DNA from: Cunninghamia lanceolata
Taxonomy: Eukaryota > Streptophyta > Pinopsida > Cupressales > Cupressaceae
Assembly (NCBI GenBank): GCA_027924645.1
Contig: BSBN01000860.1
Coordinates: 8,680,001-8,744,000, forward strand
Reading direction: 5' to 3'
DNA length: 64,000 nucleotides
In this document: in pieces, positions 44,541 to 54,834 of the stretch
Numbering within the stretch: the stretch's first letter is position 1
Layout: every line of letters begins with the position of its first letter
Made by a program: the position numbers and the translations under genes
Notes under the pieces: generated by a model
What the model was told of the DNA's origin: nothing
Databases searched by the model: none
The model's input: only the letters and a program-made list of their open reading frames with translations

Positions 44541-45934
44541 CATTCCACTGCCCGTCAACGAGCAGTACCTGAAACATTATTTCCAACCGTAAGTCCCTGC
44601 GGAGGCTTACCTGTACATAGAGTAGTTTCATCTGTTTTGCTTTAGTTTAGTTTTGCTTTCCATAGGGTAGGTGTTCCCTAGGTTTAGGTTTGGTGTTAGC
44701 CAGTTTTTTTGCGTTTGGTTTCTTTTTGTGGGACCTTGGTTTGCAAGGAGGTGTTGAACTTCTGAACACAATCTGGCACATCTACCGTGAAGCTCATTCC
44801 TTGGATAAACTCCTCATGAAATTGTTTGAATCCGTAGGATAATCTTTCTTTAGCTTATCTTTTGTTAAGATTTGTACTTGACTCGAGAGTGGAATCATGT
44901 ATTACATCTCGGCATGGATATCTTTGATTATACGTTTATAATGCTTAAATCTTTAAATGAACACTTCCTAGTTTTCCTTTGAGAAATTTGTGTCAGACAG
45001 ATAGATTCATTGTGAGCTCCATTGTTAATGTTTGGATAACATGTTGCTTGCTCTTAGAAGACAAATCGATTGTTTAGAATGACTAGAAGTATGTTGAGAT
45101 CTTATACTTTACACACCTAAGGAATCTAGAAGTAACTAGGAGAATCTATGTGATCTTACATTAAGTGAAAAATCCATGGTCCACCTTTGCCGCCATCGGA
45201 ATTCCACACCCAGCTAGCTGAGTTATCAACGTAACTTGTGCCGTCAAAAGCATGTGTTGCAAGGGTAGCGGTACTGCATTGTACTCTGCCAAATTCTAGC
45301 CTAGTTGAAATTCAAAAAAGAAGAAAAAAAGGAAAAAGCACACAATCACACACACTATAACTCAATTAGATGGACAATCGAGTAATCTCTACCGGTGCTA
45401 TGGACGCTCATTGGCAGTGGGGCTCTGCTCGAGTGGAATTACAAGACAAACCCGTCAGGGCTATAGACGCTCGCTAGCAGCGGAGCAATGTCCAGGTAGT
45501 TCATGAGGTGCGTACTAATCACGTAGCTTAATGTAAAAGAGCTTTGATGACCCTAGTTGCCGACGGATGGGAATGAATGCAATCGAACACACTTGGATCT
45601 TCAAGCTATGAATGGTTGTCCTAACCCTTTGATTTTGAAGCCTCGATCGAGTATTCACGTTTATCCGACATAGCGTGTGGGTGTGCACAAAGGTGTTTGA
45701 AGTTGTGACTCTTGTTTATCATCCGAACACTTGAAGAATTTTAAGATGAAACGCTCATTCGATGACACAACAAAGATGAGATGTCTTGATATAATCTATG
45801 GCTCTTTTCTCCTTTTAAGTATATTTCTTAACTGCTAGATGGGCTCGAAGAAGTTATTTTGTTGATTATGAGTTTTGAGTGGACCTTTATCCTTGGAATG
45901 TTCAGTGAACATTCCTTCCCATGGAGTCGCCAAA
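44541..45934 (+). other. Post-pol spacer of the gypsy element
   Basis: No gene. After the end of integrase there is about 1.4 kb of non-coding DNA up to the family-2 LTR start. It contains a diverged pair of 35-40-bp repeats (GGACGCTC-TTGGCAGTGGGGC near 45400, AGACGCTCGCTAGCAGCGGAGC near 45470). It ends with CATGGAGTCGCCAAA directly before TGTTGTGACC; no clear purine tract is visible. Confidence 0.55.
45895..45915. promoter_or_regulatory. Perfect 10-bp inverted repeat just upstream of the family-2 LTR
   Basis: GGAATGTTCA and TGAACATTCC are separated by a single G. The sequence contains GAA-nn-TTC units as in heat-shock elements, but the spacing between the two halves is 3 rather than 2. It could equally be an RNA hairpin near the element end. 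Function unknown. Confidence 0.5.
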
Positions 45935-46679
45935 TGTTGTGACCTCTTTACAACATCACCCCCATTGCAAATGGGGTCCCCCTCATTTTTGGCCCGGCTT
46001 GAGCTATGCTCTGATTCCGGGGTTACTTGCTCCGTTTCCATCAGGAATGAAGTTCTAAGCAATTAGCTCACCGATACTTGAAGTGAAAAATGAAGGATTC
46101 CTCCTACACATGTTTGAAACACTAACAAACCTTACCTTAGGCAGACTTGACCAGTCCATGGCGAGGATCCATCTTGTCAAAGGATGTGAACCCTCCCACC
46201 CTCCTACTCCCGGACTGAAGCCCCATTCCGAACAAACTATCCTATTCTGATGGGCTCAGTCCAGAGGGTATCTGCTTTGGATCCCACCCCAGGGTCCATC
46301 CCAAAAGCTCTTAAGGCTATGATTCGGAGGGAATTCAGTAAGTAAAGGTTCTGAGACTTGGTAAAATTTCAAGCAATAAACCCAAGAGTCCTTCCAAGAC
46401 CCACGTTCCAGAAGGAATTTCACATGGAGGAATGATTCCAGTTCAGACTAGAAAATGTGACTTTCTGTCAGGAAGGAATTACTGACACTCAAAATTCCTG
46501 AACACCCCGAAAATTGCGACCCTTTGTCTGGAGGAATTCCACTAGTGAAGGTTCCAGGACTTAGTGAAATTTCAACAAATGAATTCAAAAATCATTCCCA
46601 AGTAAAAGATTCCATGCAAGTTGCGACCTTGTTCTGGATCTGGAATACCTGACAGTCCAGATTCCTAGACCATTAGGAA

Positions 46680-48110
46680 TATGCGACCTGGAAGTGGATT
46701 CTAGTTCCATCAGGAATATGCGCCAGAAATCCAAATTCCCTGATCCTCAGGAAAATGCGCCACAGGGGAAGATTCCTAAACCCTCTGAAATTTGCGCTCT
46801 AGATAAGTCAATCCTTGCCAAGGTGGAAATTGCGCCCCATAACAGATTCCCTGACTGCCTAGAAAGTGCGCCTTAGACAGAGATTCCTTGATAGTCTGGA
46901 ATTTGCGCTCAGCAGTAAAGATTCCAATCAGACATGGAATATGCACTCAAATGATGGATTCCTTGACATCAGGGAAAAATGCGCTAAGAATTGAAGTCCA
47001 CAGGGAATGTCTCACTCAAAGCTTCCGAAGATAGAGATCCGGACTAGGGTTTTTGGATTCCATCCTTGCAGACCCCTTGGCAAAACCTTGTCAAGAACTC
47101 ATCCTTCCGTGTGAAATTCCCTAAGTTCTTGACTCTAAAACATGAAAGTCCAAAGCAAATAGGCAATCCTTTGTCAAATTTCAGGAATCCTTGTCAAAGT
47201 AATGAAAATTCCATCAGCAAGAAAATTCCCTAAGACCGTGAAAAATGCGCCCCTAGACTGGAAAGGATTCCTCTAGGACAAAGATTCCAAAACACCTCCC
47301 AAAATGTGCCAAGGATAAGGAATTCCTGAGGACAGTGGAATTTGCGCCCTGGATGATCATTCCCTGACAAACAGGAATTGGCACCAAGGATCAAGAATCC
47401 AATACCCTAAGGAATTTGCGCTCAACAGAAGGATTCCTTGACTACATGAAATATGTGCACAGGAAGATTCCAGTGAAGTAGTGGAAAAGGCGCTGGGAGT
47501 AGAAGTCCACACTCAGGGAAAGTCTCATTCAAATCTTCCAAAGATAGTAAAAAGCTTATAGCTCAATGACTCATCCGAAGCTCCAGGTTTAGGCTCTTAG
47601 ATTCCATCCTTGCAAAGTTCCTAGGCAAAGCAAAGGATCTCCTTGAACAAGTGGGTAAATCCTTGACAAAATTGTGAATCTTTTGTTCAAGTCACCAAAT
47701 CTATGCCTTTCTAGAAGGTGCCCCCCTTGTCCAAGTCGCAAAATTCACCTCCACAGGGAAAGTGCACTCAGGAAACCCTTGTCCAAGTCGCAAAATTCAC
47801 CTCAACAGGGAAAGTGCGCTCAGGAAACCCTTGTCCAAGTCGCAAAATTCACTTCCACAGGGAAAGTGTGTTCAGGAAACACTTATCCAAGTCAAAATCC
47901 AATGCCTTCTGAAAGATGCGCCTAAGGGAAGAAGAACAATTCAAGACCCAAAGAAGTTCCTAACCCCCACTCAAAGTGCGCTCATAGACAAGGAGGAATT
48001 CCCTGACCGCTTGAAATCCCCGACACCTCTTAAAATGCGCTCAAATCAAGGAATGATTCCACCACCGCTTGAAATCCCCGACCACCCTGGAAATGCGCCC
48101 ACCGCCTGAA
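46680..48110. repeat. Degenerate array of AATGCGC and GATTCC units
   Basis: About 25 loose units of 45-65 bp with GGAAATTGCGCC or TTTGCGCTC followed by AGATTCC and CTGA-AACC. The layout resembles the arrays in the two family-2 solo LTRs, but the unit sequence differs. Confidence 0.65.
47725..47890. repeat. 52-bp perfect-period tandem repeat, about three copies
   Basis: CCTTGTCCAAGTCGCAAAAT starts at 47725, 47777 and 47829 with nearly identical units, each containing CACAGGGAAAGTGCGCTCAG. Homogeneous compared with the diverged array around it, so probably a recent expansion. Confidence 0.85.
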
Positions 48111-48212
48111 GAGGAAAAGACAAAAAGAAAATTTTAAGTCGGCCAAGGTTTATGGCGGCTAGCAAGGTCGGCCATTCCTAGTCGGCTAAGTGGCAAGGAG
48201 GATTGAAACGCC

Positions 48213-48220
48213 TATATAAG
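48213..48220 (+). promoter_or_regulatory. First TATA box (TATATAAG), upstream of the unknown reading frame
   Basis: CGCCTATATAAGGGGGGCACC has a strong plant TATA form in GC-richer surroundings. It is about 640 bp upstream of the start codon, the interval in between looking like leader plus intron. Functionality is inferred. Confidence 0.5.
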
Positions 48221-48639
48221 GGGGGCACCCTACCTCATTTCAAACCGATTCAAAACACAAATCAAAGGCAGAAGTAGTGGAGAAGAGCAGATTTCAGCAC
48301 TCAAGGAAAAGATTTTATCATTGAAAGAAAGCGAATTTCATCAAGGGGCAGATTTTATCATTGAAGGAAGGCGAATTTCTGCATTTCCAAGGCGATTTTC
48401 ATCAAAGAGCAGCAATTTCTGTAGGATTAAAGCAGATTTCTGCAGAAAGGGCAGAATTCATCATTCCAAGACAAGATCCTTCATGAAGACTTGAAATTTC
48501 TGAAGTTAAAGGGCAGATTTCCTGGTACGAATCCATTGAAAAATCAGAAATCCCTGCACAAAACTCAGAAATACATTAGAAAATCAGGAAATTCATCATA
48601 AAATCAGAAATCTACTTGAAAAATCAGAAGTTTATTATC

Positions 48640-48851
48640 CAAGGACAGGTTTGTGCAAGTAAAGCATAGGTCTCTTTTCACCTGGAATATTCTTACTCCT
48701 TCCTTCCAATGCATTTGGCTTCATGAAATTTTAGTCCCACATGCATAAATTCGTTGTACTTGCTTCTCATGTTAGGAATAAAGCCTCCTTTCCCGCCTTT
48801 TGCTCTTACTCCTTGAACCTTATACTTTGTATTCTTTCCTTGATTCCACAG
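48640..48851 (+). other. Probable leader intron
   Basis: A candidate donor (ACAG/GTTTGTGC at about 48646) and a strong acceptor (TTCTTTCCTTGATTCCACAG ending 48851) bracket a T-rich stretch. The acceptor is 4 bp before the ATG at 48856. Comparable T-rich stretches ending in CAG or TAG occur in the two family-2 solo LTRs (about 52798, and 40320 on the minus strand). Confidence 0.45.
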
Positions 48852-48855
48852 GTAC

Positions 48856-50578
48856 ATGGCAAGTACCAAGGCTGGTTCTTCAAAGACAAGCCCAAATGCG
48901 GAACGTCCTCAAGGGAACACTTCCGGAGTCCAGGATCGTCTCGAAATGGGGGAACGTTGAAGACACCAACATCGACCCGTCAAGCATGGAGGAAATCAGG
49001 AAGCGGATGTATGGAGGAGAGGGACGCCCTCCATCCCAGCTTGCAGCAAAGCTAGTTCGAAGTGGAATTGTGCCCTCCGCATGCTTCCCGCCTGCCATTC
49101 CTTGTTCCGAGTTGATCGTGGAATGTTTCATGCACTATGATCCTGAACATCAGATGATTGTCAGCCCCGACGACATGGTGATAGCCTACTCCAAGGAGAA
49201 GATTGCCGAGGCATTCAACATTCCTATCTATAGCCCCATTGAGTACACAAGCAAGGAGGAAGCATCCGACATGTTCAAGGCCGATCCCGCAACCTGTTTA
49301 GGACTCATCAATAATTCATGGATGCAGGAGACCTCACCATTCCAAGCTGCCTAAGGGACTCCTCAAATCCAACTTCAAGTAGGAGCATGGAGACCTCGTC
49401 GTCATGCTGAACAGGATCATGGGAAGTCCTCAATCTTCAACCTTCGAGCCATGGATGTTCTACTACATTGAGGAGGTCACTGCCAGAGTGAAGATGATAG
49501 ACTGGGCTCAAATACTCAGTGATAACATTGATGAACAGTTCCGGAATCTAGAGGATTCGAAGGCATTTTACATGAGTTCCTACGTAATTTACATGCTAGC
49601 AAGGAACAATAGATACAAGGGACTGTCATGGAAGGGATGCGTCGGGAATTCCGAAGGACAAGTTAGAGTCTATGACTGTTATCCACAGCTTCATCTCCAA
49701 AGCATAGCTCATTTCAGAAGATAATGACACATTCGCCATGCACATCACAAGAATCCTTCAAGGAGGCACTCACAAGAGGTTGTCACCCGAGTCCAAGCAA
49801 TTGATCAAGACATATGGCTCCTGGTACATCCAATTTCGGAAGTTCACAGACATCCGTGTGCAGGGATTCTCTGCCTTCCCATGTAGACTGCCGAGGTATC
49901 CTTCGGATAAGATGGTCCTGCTGGAATTGACTAGGCAACTCTCGGCGTATGATAAAGTTCAGAAGAAAAAGAAGGTCGGGATAGTTTTCCCAATCCAGAT
50001 GGAGGATGCAGTTGAGGTGTGTCCATCCCTCCAAGCCGCGATGAAATCCAACGAGGAACTACAGTTTTACAACCTAGTGACCCATACCTCGCAAGCAAAC
50101 TTTGATCCGTTCAATACCACCTGGGTAGCATGTGGAAGGAAACATAGACACAAGGTGCACTTGGAGGATCACTGGGCAAATGTTGAGGATGACTTCGAGA
50201 TTCGGAGGATGTGCTCCCAGCGGTTCGTGGACATGATCAGGGCAACCAAGGTTTTTTCGGTTCCGAATCAAGTCAAGGAGAATGGAAAGCAAGTCCAGCC
50301 TTCCTTCAAGCAGAAAAAGGATAAACCTCTTCCACCACTTATTTGGTATGAGCCTGAGGTTACCCACTTCAATGAACTAATGGCACCCGTACTGACAAGA
50401 ACGCAGAAGTGGATAAACCAATAGATGGAGAGGTTGCATTAGAAAGGCACCCGCCCGACTTATGACTTGATGGGAGATTTGGAGTCTCAGTCTTCCAAAG
50501 AGGACATAACCGAAGGAACACCCAGAAAGGAACAAGGCGCAGGGAGACAGGAAGCTAGAAGCAAACCAGCAGAGGATC
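48856..50578 (+). pseudogene. Unrecognised large reading frame inside an LTR-like unit, N-terminal half
   Basis: The ATG at 48856 gives MASTKAGSSKTSPNAERPQG; a frameshift near 48945 then leads to EEIRKRMYGGEGRPPSQLAA, PCSELIVECFMHYDPEHQ and SKEKIAEAFNIPIYSPIEY. After another break, 49404-49724 reads EPWMFYYIEEVTARVKMIDW and SSYVIYMLARNNRYKGLSWK. From 49738 a 228-codon open stretch holds LIKTYGSWYIQFRKFTDIRV, KMVLLELTRQLSAYDKVQKK and PPLIWYEPEVTHFNEL. The composition is that of a globular protein. I recognise no family; the pattern loosely recalls plant gag-like or plant-mobile-domain-like ORFs of retroelements, but no diagnostic motif supports that. About four frame breaks show decay. A solo LTR splits it after AED. 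Confidence 0.5.
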
Positions 50579-50875
50579 TGTTGTGACCAAATCACACATC
50601 GCCCCATTGCAAATGGGGACCCCCTTTTTTTTTTGAATTCTAGTGCTTTGCTAAGTCCAGGATGATGTCCTTTGCATGATGAAGTCAGTGGTGTTTGAGT
50701 CCTAGAGCCCCTTGATGACCTGATCCTGATGTTTGAGACCCTGAAAATGACTAAGTCTGGTATCCTGATCCTGAAGATCCTGAAAATTGGCTAAGTCTGA
50801 AATCTGGTGGATCCTCAAAAATCTAGAATCTGCATGTTAAATCTGGTGGATCTGGAACCTATCTCAAACATCTTG

Positions 50876-50927
50876 AAAGGTATATTGAAAAATATTTAAA
50901 GTATAAGAAATTTTTCAATATACCTTA
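50876..50927. repeat. AT-rich hairpin, first copy in the solo LTR
   Basis: AAAGGTATATTGAAAAATAT pairs with ATTTTTCAATATACCTT across a short loop; the right arm is shortened compared with the copy at 41863. Confidence 0.75.
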
Positions 50928-50939
50928 CCTTGGCGACTT

Positions 50940-52600
50940 GCATTTTTGGGCGCGAATTTCCTCTAGAACTTAGGGTGCCTTTTATCATCTGGACAAACTC
51001 ACATCAGCGCCTCGAGGAAGATCAACTTCCAAACGCTCCAAGATAGGGCGCCTTGATTGAAATTGGTATAAGAGACCTTAAACATCAAAATTTTGGACAA
51101 ATGAATGATTCCAGAGTTTAGGCGCCCATTGCATGTTTAGAGGATCAGAAGAATTGCGCCCAAGGTTGAAGGAATGAGTCTTGGCACCATTTCTTGTTAC
51201 TCTTGCCAGTTTTAGGCGCCTTGATATGAAGTAAGATTTGAACTAATGATAGATTGCGCCTTAGGTTGAAGTGGTATGGTTATGGCGCCTTGAAGCCTAA
51301 GTGAATCATTTTGGGCGCCTTGGTAAAGCAACTTGAGATACTAGGCGCTCTTCTTTAGTGAGTGAATCATTCTAGGCGCCTTGATGTGAGATGAAGGCTA
51401 TACACCTAAGTGAGCGCCTAGAAAAGAATACACTCCACATTAGTCATATGTGAGCGCCTTAGCATGAGGAGGTCTAAATGTTGTCTTGATCCAAAATTGA
51501 AAGAGAATAAACTATCTTCCTTTAAGCACCTTTTCCAACTAGCACACTCCAGATCAATCATGAATGAGCGCCTAGATTAAGATTGAATCCAAGGACATTC
51601 AAGTTTGAACGCTTAGTGAATGAAGTGTTGGAAATTTTGAGAAGTGGCGCCTTCATGCATTAAACTATCTCCACTTTGGCGCCTTAGCATAGAGATGTTC
51701 AAACTAACCCAAAGTTGCGCCTTAATATGAAAGAGCATGATATGTTTAAGCTAACTCCTATCATGATGTTTGAGATCCTGAAAATGACTAAGTCTGGTAG
51801 CCTGAAATCCTAAAACACTGAAAAATTGGCTAAGTCTGAAATCTAGTGGATCCTCCAAATTCTAGAATCTGCATGTTAAATCCAGTGGATCTGAGACCTA
51901 TCTCAAACATCCTGAAAGGTATATTGAAAAATATTTGAAGTATAAGAAATTCAATCTCTAAACTTATACTTAAATATATTTTTCAATATACCTTATGCTC
52001 TGGGACTACTATTTCTAGGCGCAAATTTGCTCTGAAAGACCTTAGGCGCGTTTTCTCACTTGCAGACACTCAAAAAATGCACCTTGATGGGAGGAGAGGT
52101 CCAAGTCAATAGTGGATGGCGCCCAATTTGCACTAACTAGAATTGGCGCCCACTTTAGTCCATATTACCTCATTCTAGCGCCCTGGAAGAATCAACATCA
52201 TTTTGGCACCTTAAAAGGAGAAGTCATCTTGAAGAAGGTGCCTTGGAATAAAGTTCATGAAAGGACCTCATAAAATGGGCGCCTAGAGAGAAAGGATCAC
52301 TTTAAAACAAGTCTTGGTCATTCAAAGCCTTGAAAAGTAACAAATAGAACCCAAATTGTGTTAGGCGCCCATTTTTACCTCTGCCAACTCAATAGGCGCC
52401 TTGAAGGAATTGCTCAATCAAGACATTGAAGTTGGGCGCTTGGAGTATAAAATCATTCTAAGGCATGATTGATCACTTAGAAGTATAAAATTGCAAGTAT
52501 GAAGCTTCAAAGGGTTGGGCGCCACTTTCACCAAAAGCACATTATTTTGGCGCCTAAGGGAGGAGTTTGCATTTAAAGGCACCTTTTGGATGAACCTTAT
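50940..52600. repeat. Degenerate array centred on GGCGCCTTGA
   Basis: About 25 irregular units with the palindrome GGCGCC followed by TTGA or TTAG, often preceded by TTT (CTTTGGCGCCTTAG near 51675, TTTTGGCGCC near 52546). The spacers diverge widely while the core persists in AT-rich DNA. Confidence 0.75.
51915..51994. repeat. AT-rich hairpin, second copy in the solo LTR
   Basis: AAAGGTATATTGAAAAATAT-TGAAGTATAAG pairs with CTTATACTT-AAATATATTTTTCAATATACC, with a 15-20-bp loop. Confidence 0.78.
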
Positions 52601-53965
52601 AGAGGTTGACTTCTTTTAAACATTACAATTGCTAGAAAATCATTTGAAATTATGAATGTGGGACTAAATTGATGTTAGGCATTTTTTGCTCCTCCTTTTA
52701 CCTATATTTGCACCTAAGCTTGAAAAGGGATTATTACATGTTTAAAGTTATTCCTATCTTATGTAGTGATTAATATATTGTTTACCTTGTCTTGTAGGAG
52801 CATCAATAAATCTCAAGGAGTCACCTTTGAGCAAGCGCCTAGAGTCACCTTTAGTCGAGGAGTAAAGCTAAGAAGTTGTCAATGCAAGAAAGAAGCATCA
52901 TCATCATGTACTCTTCAAGATCATCATTTAGTTGCATCCTTGAGAGAAGGGAGTGTTGGTGAAGCCAAGGAGTCATCAAGAGCAAGTACCTAATTCACCT
53001 TCAAGTTGCAGAGGAAACACCTTTCTAAAAGGTCACATCAAGTCCAACATGTTGATACTCTTCATCACTGACATCATGTTGGATTACATTAAGTTCAAGT
53101 GTATTACTTCAAGGCATCTATCCATTCAAGCTCTCCAAGGAATATCTTGCAAGTGTACTTCATCAAGGATAATCATGTTCGAAACATTCATCCATCCGAG
53201 CTTCAAGTCAAGTTCTCCCAATCTTCAAGATTCACCAAGCTTCAAAGTCTCTTTGAGAGGTTATCTACTCCACATCCAAAGAAGGTGTTATCATCTACAC
53301 TCTAAAGGGCTACTTCAAGGTCAACATGCCAAGTGCACTACTTCATCTTCATCCTATCATCAAGCAAGGCACTTCATCCATTCAACCTTCAAGTCCAAGA
53401 GAGATCTCTACTTCATGTCATCATCATCTACTCTTACATGAAGGAAGCATCATCATCTACTCTATTACTCACTCTACATCAAGAGCATCATCAAAGAAGA
53501 TTCACATCACCCTGCTTACAAGAAGAAGAAAAAATCATGAAGTTAGACAAATGAGCTACAAGTATCATACATCCAGTTGCAAGAAGATGTACAAGGCGAG
53601 ATCTACAAGATGTATTCCTAAACATACAAGTTCAAGCAATTACATTGAATACATCACACAAAGATGATACAATTTTCAAAGTATGCTGAAGTGGCATCTT
53701 TGTGGCGAGTACACATCATTCAATTTTGATTAGCCACATTATTAAATGCATTCAATGTATCATTTAATAAAAGAAGTCAAAGGGATTCCTATGTGGAAGA
53801 TATTTTAAATGCTTTCACCTTACCTTATCACATTAGAAATCGTGCCTTCATTGCCTCTCTCTTTTGTGCTAAAAATAGCAAATTGTTGTAACTACCTCGG
53901 ATGTGGCATGATCTAGACCCTTGGCTATCAAAATGATCTTAGCCGTTCATTGTATCCTGGAGCAC

Positions 53966-53974
53966 TATATAAAG
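53966..53974 (+). promoter_or_regulatory. TATA box of the family-2 solo LTR
   Basis: TATATAAAG in GGAGCACTATATAAAGGCC, 868 bp before the LTR end. The same sequence context occurs in the antisense copy (39416-39424). Confidence 0.65.
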
Positions 53975-54834
53975 GCCTTGTTGCCTCATTTGTAATTCAA
54001 TAGATCATCAGTAGTAGTAGAGAGTAGATTTTAGGAGTAGAATAGAAGAGACTCTCAAAATTCTCTGAGAGGACTTGAAATTGTTGTAAATATTTCTCAA
54101 AGTTAATGCAAAAGACATTGGAAGTTTATTTGGTGTTCAAGTGTTATCTTGTGAAATAACTTGGTTTCTTGTACTTCAATGGAATGGAGATGTTTCAAGT
54201 AGATTAGAAGTAGACTAGAAGTTCATTGTTGTAATATTTGTTGTATTGGATATTTGATCAACTCCTAGCTCATGCTTTTAACATTCATCGCTGGTGAATT
54301 GTTGTGTAAAGCTAGTCTGAGCCATATTTGTATAAGTTCGATTGTGGATACTTGTTTGAGTTGCGCCGTCTTATGGATGCTCATATGAACCTTCATGATT
54401 TGAAAACCTTTCGCATAACCTTAGGAGATTGCACCAACTTCATATAGTTGTAGGCATCCTTGGCGAAGTGAAGTTAGGTTTATCAAGGAGTTTGTCTGTT
54501 CAATACAACATCATTGCTTCATTGACCTTAGATTAACTTTCTGAACCCTTAACCTTTTTCATTTTATTTATCATTGAGACCCTAAATACATCATCCACAC
54601 TGAAAGGAGGAATAAGCTAAACAAGTATGAAGAAGAATCTGCGTAAGTTCCTTTGTGATTATCAGCAAGATCACATGTAATCACTGAGTTAACCCATCAG
54701 GAATCATAAAAAGGAACCTTGGAGTTACTTCACTGGATCACATAGTTCAGCCTTTGAAGAGCTTTATTCAAGAGAGAGTGGGATACTCTAGTGTTTTACT
54801 CTATTGTTGACTTGTCTAAAAACAAACATCAACA

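Larger units (their letters stand above)
50720..51995. repeat. Direct duplication of a hairpin-bearing block, offset about 1.05 kb
   Basis: The block CTGAAAATGACTAAGTCTGG, GCTAAGTCTGAAATCT-GTGGATCCTC, ATCTAGAATCTGCATGTTAA-, then ACCTATCTCAAACATC and the hairpin occurs at 50740-50927 and again at 51778-51994. The antisense copy at 38538-42339 has the block once. Confidence 0.8.
50579..54834 (+). mobile_element. Solo LTR, family 2 (TGTTGTGACC type), 4.26 kb
   Basis: Begins TGTTGTGACCAAATCACACA and ends AACATCAACA, flanked by identical 5-bp duplications GGATC (50574-50578 and 54835-54839); the interrupted frame rejoins as AED-PLAKRVKA. It carries a CCCCATTGCAAATGGGG palindrome at 50602-50618, two AT-rich hairpins, a GCGC array, a T-rich probable acceptor near 52798, CATCATC-rich low-complexity DNA (52880-53660), and a TATA box at 53966. 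Open frames in the low-complexity stretch (such as 52953-53441) are probably not genes. Confidence 0.9.

Noticed and set aside
47674..48109. Overlapping frames at the 52-bp repeat as a repeat protein
   Set aside because: 52 is not a multiple of 3 and the frames arise in all three phases, so a coding repeat is unlikely.
52766..53667. Overlapping plus-strand frames of up to 162 codons in the family-2 solo LTR
   Set aside because: Built from CATCATC and TTCAAG low-complexity DNA; three overlapping frames stay open at once, as expected of simple-sequence bias.
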